A DNA stretch of 64,000 nucleotides. Source: Deltaproteobacteria bacterium Ga0077539 (GTDB taxonomy: Bacteria; Myxococcota_A; Polyangia; Polyangiales; Ga0077539). The DNA lies in the NCBI GenBank assembly GCA_001465015.1, contig LNEO01000122.1:47389-111388 (forward strand). The letters run 5' to 3'. Positions 63,643 to 64,000 of this stretch are shown piece by piece. The translations under genes and the position numbers were made by a program. Numbering within the stretch: the first letter of the stretch is position 1; every line of letters begins with the position of its first letter. The notes beneath the pieces are model-generated. The model worked only from the letters and a program-made list of their open reading frames with translations. It did no database searches and was not told where the DNA came from.

Positions 63643-64000
63643 GTGAACCGTGATCGACCCTCGACGCGCCGCCGCCGTGCGCGCGGCGACCGCACCGCGC
63701 TCGTCTTGGCGTGCGCCGTGGCCATCACCGCCGACCGCGCAGTCGCCGATTGGCCCACGGCGACGCGCGATCCGACGGCGCGCATCGAGGGCGCGACCGC
63801 CACGCGACGCGCAGAGCTGCTCACGGAGCTCGCCGTACGGACCCCGAGCGCCGCGGAGCCCGTCATCGTACGGGCCCTCGAAGACCCCGATGATCGCGTC
63901 CGCGCGACCGCGGCGGAGCTGGCAGGGAGGCTGCGGGTTCGCGCCGCGCGAGAGCCGCTCGTGCGCTGGCTCGATGATCCCCAGGCGTCGATTCGAGCCG
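63643..64000 (+). CDS. Exported HEAT-repeat protein (3' end outside window)
   Basis: A frame open to the window edge with 119 codons visible. GTG start, a basic N terminus, a hydrophobic segment (TALVLACAVAITA) and HEAT-like repeats (EDPDDRVRATAAELAG, DDPQASIRA). Third positions are almost all G or C. Function unknown; it is divergent from the thioredoxin fusion. Confidence 0.65.
   Translation, partial: MNRDRPSTRRRRARGDRTALVLACAVAITADRAVADWPTATRDPTARIEGATATRRAELLTELAVRTPSAAEPVIVRALEDPDDRVRATAAELAGRLRVRAAREPLVRWLDDPQASIRA

Noticed and set aside
1..64000. Mobile elements, CRISPR arrays, rRNA or replication origin
   Set aside because: No transposase, integrase, direct-repeat array, rRNA segment or DnaA-box cluster was found on reading either strand; composition is uniform.

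Overview
The window is GC-rich, densely coded chromosomal DNA with very high G+C at third codon positions and many GTG and TTG starts. It most resembles a myxobacterium-type genome (Myxococcota, order Polyangiales or a relative). Supporting signs are a TIGR04551-type outer-membrane protein, DUF2330, PEGA and Asp/Thr-rich lipoproteins, a MYXO-CTERM-like tail, kinase-like and hybrid two-component proteins, and a chemosensory operon carrying a HEAT-repeat protein. I saw no insertion sequence, prophage, CRISPR array, rRNA or origin. One tRNA, tRNA-Leu(UAG), is present. Both window edges cut genes.

Layout. 1-4620 (minus): GT39 membrane glycosyltransferase, STAS protein and aspartate kinase. 4918-5550: exported M15/DUF882 murein peptidase. 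5822-8311 (minus): an MbnP/MbnH 'metallo-mystery pair' with a di-haem cytochrome lipoprotein between the partners. 8614-11711: small lipoprotein, zinc-ribbon protein and hybrid histidine kinase. 11742-14613: tldD-pmbA. 14734-17211: tRNA-Leu, PP2C phosphatase, methyltransferase and PPOX flavoprotein. 17219-27125: a polyhydroxyalkanoate (PHA) locus. 27164-31686: membrane pseudokinase, small membrane protein and a two-kinase signalling pair. 31781-34133: gluQ and a solitary 2-oxoacid dehydrogenase E2. 34156-39441: surface proteins (MopE-like lipoprotein, PEGA protein, SUMF1 protein, M23 peptidase, lipoprotein). 39866-54677 (all minus): rplC-rlmE-pfkB-DUF971, then a chemosensory set (CheY, CheA, two CheW, HEAT, CheR, CheB, GAF, CheY), an AAA+ Clp-like ATPase and an unknown protein. 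55015-64000: lipoprotein, DUF2330, sugar nucleotidyltransferase, UDP-glucose dehydrogenase, OmpH/Skp, gamma carbonic anhydrase, miaB, a PDZ-thioredoxin fusion and a truncated HEAT protein.

The most unusual region is 17219-27125. Rightward, a phasin-like protein, an acyl-CoA synthetase and a canonical PhaC (Cys nucleophile) form a PHA-synthesis unit. Leftward of phaR, a second PhaC-like protein with Ser in the nucleophile position is translationally coupled to an exported set: two paralogous lipoproteins, an exported alpha/beta hydrolase and an outer-membrane barrel. The same 13-bp sequence lies upstream of this leftward operon and in the phaR-phasin divergent region, which suggests that PhaR controls both. 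I infer a coupling between intracellular polyester metabolism and a cell-envelope apparatus that I do not recognise as a described system.

Other notable features are the third gene in the MbnP/MbnH locus, a membrane pseudokinase lacking all three kinase catalytic signatures, an rplC detached from the S10 operon with its own promoter and leader hairpin, and a chemosensory operon without a receptor gene. All functions are inferred by eye from sequence; no database search was run.
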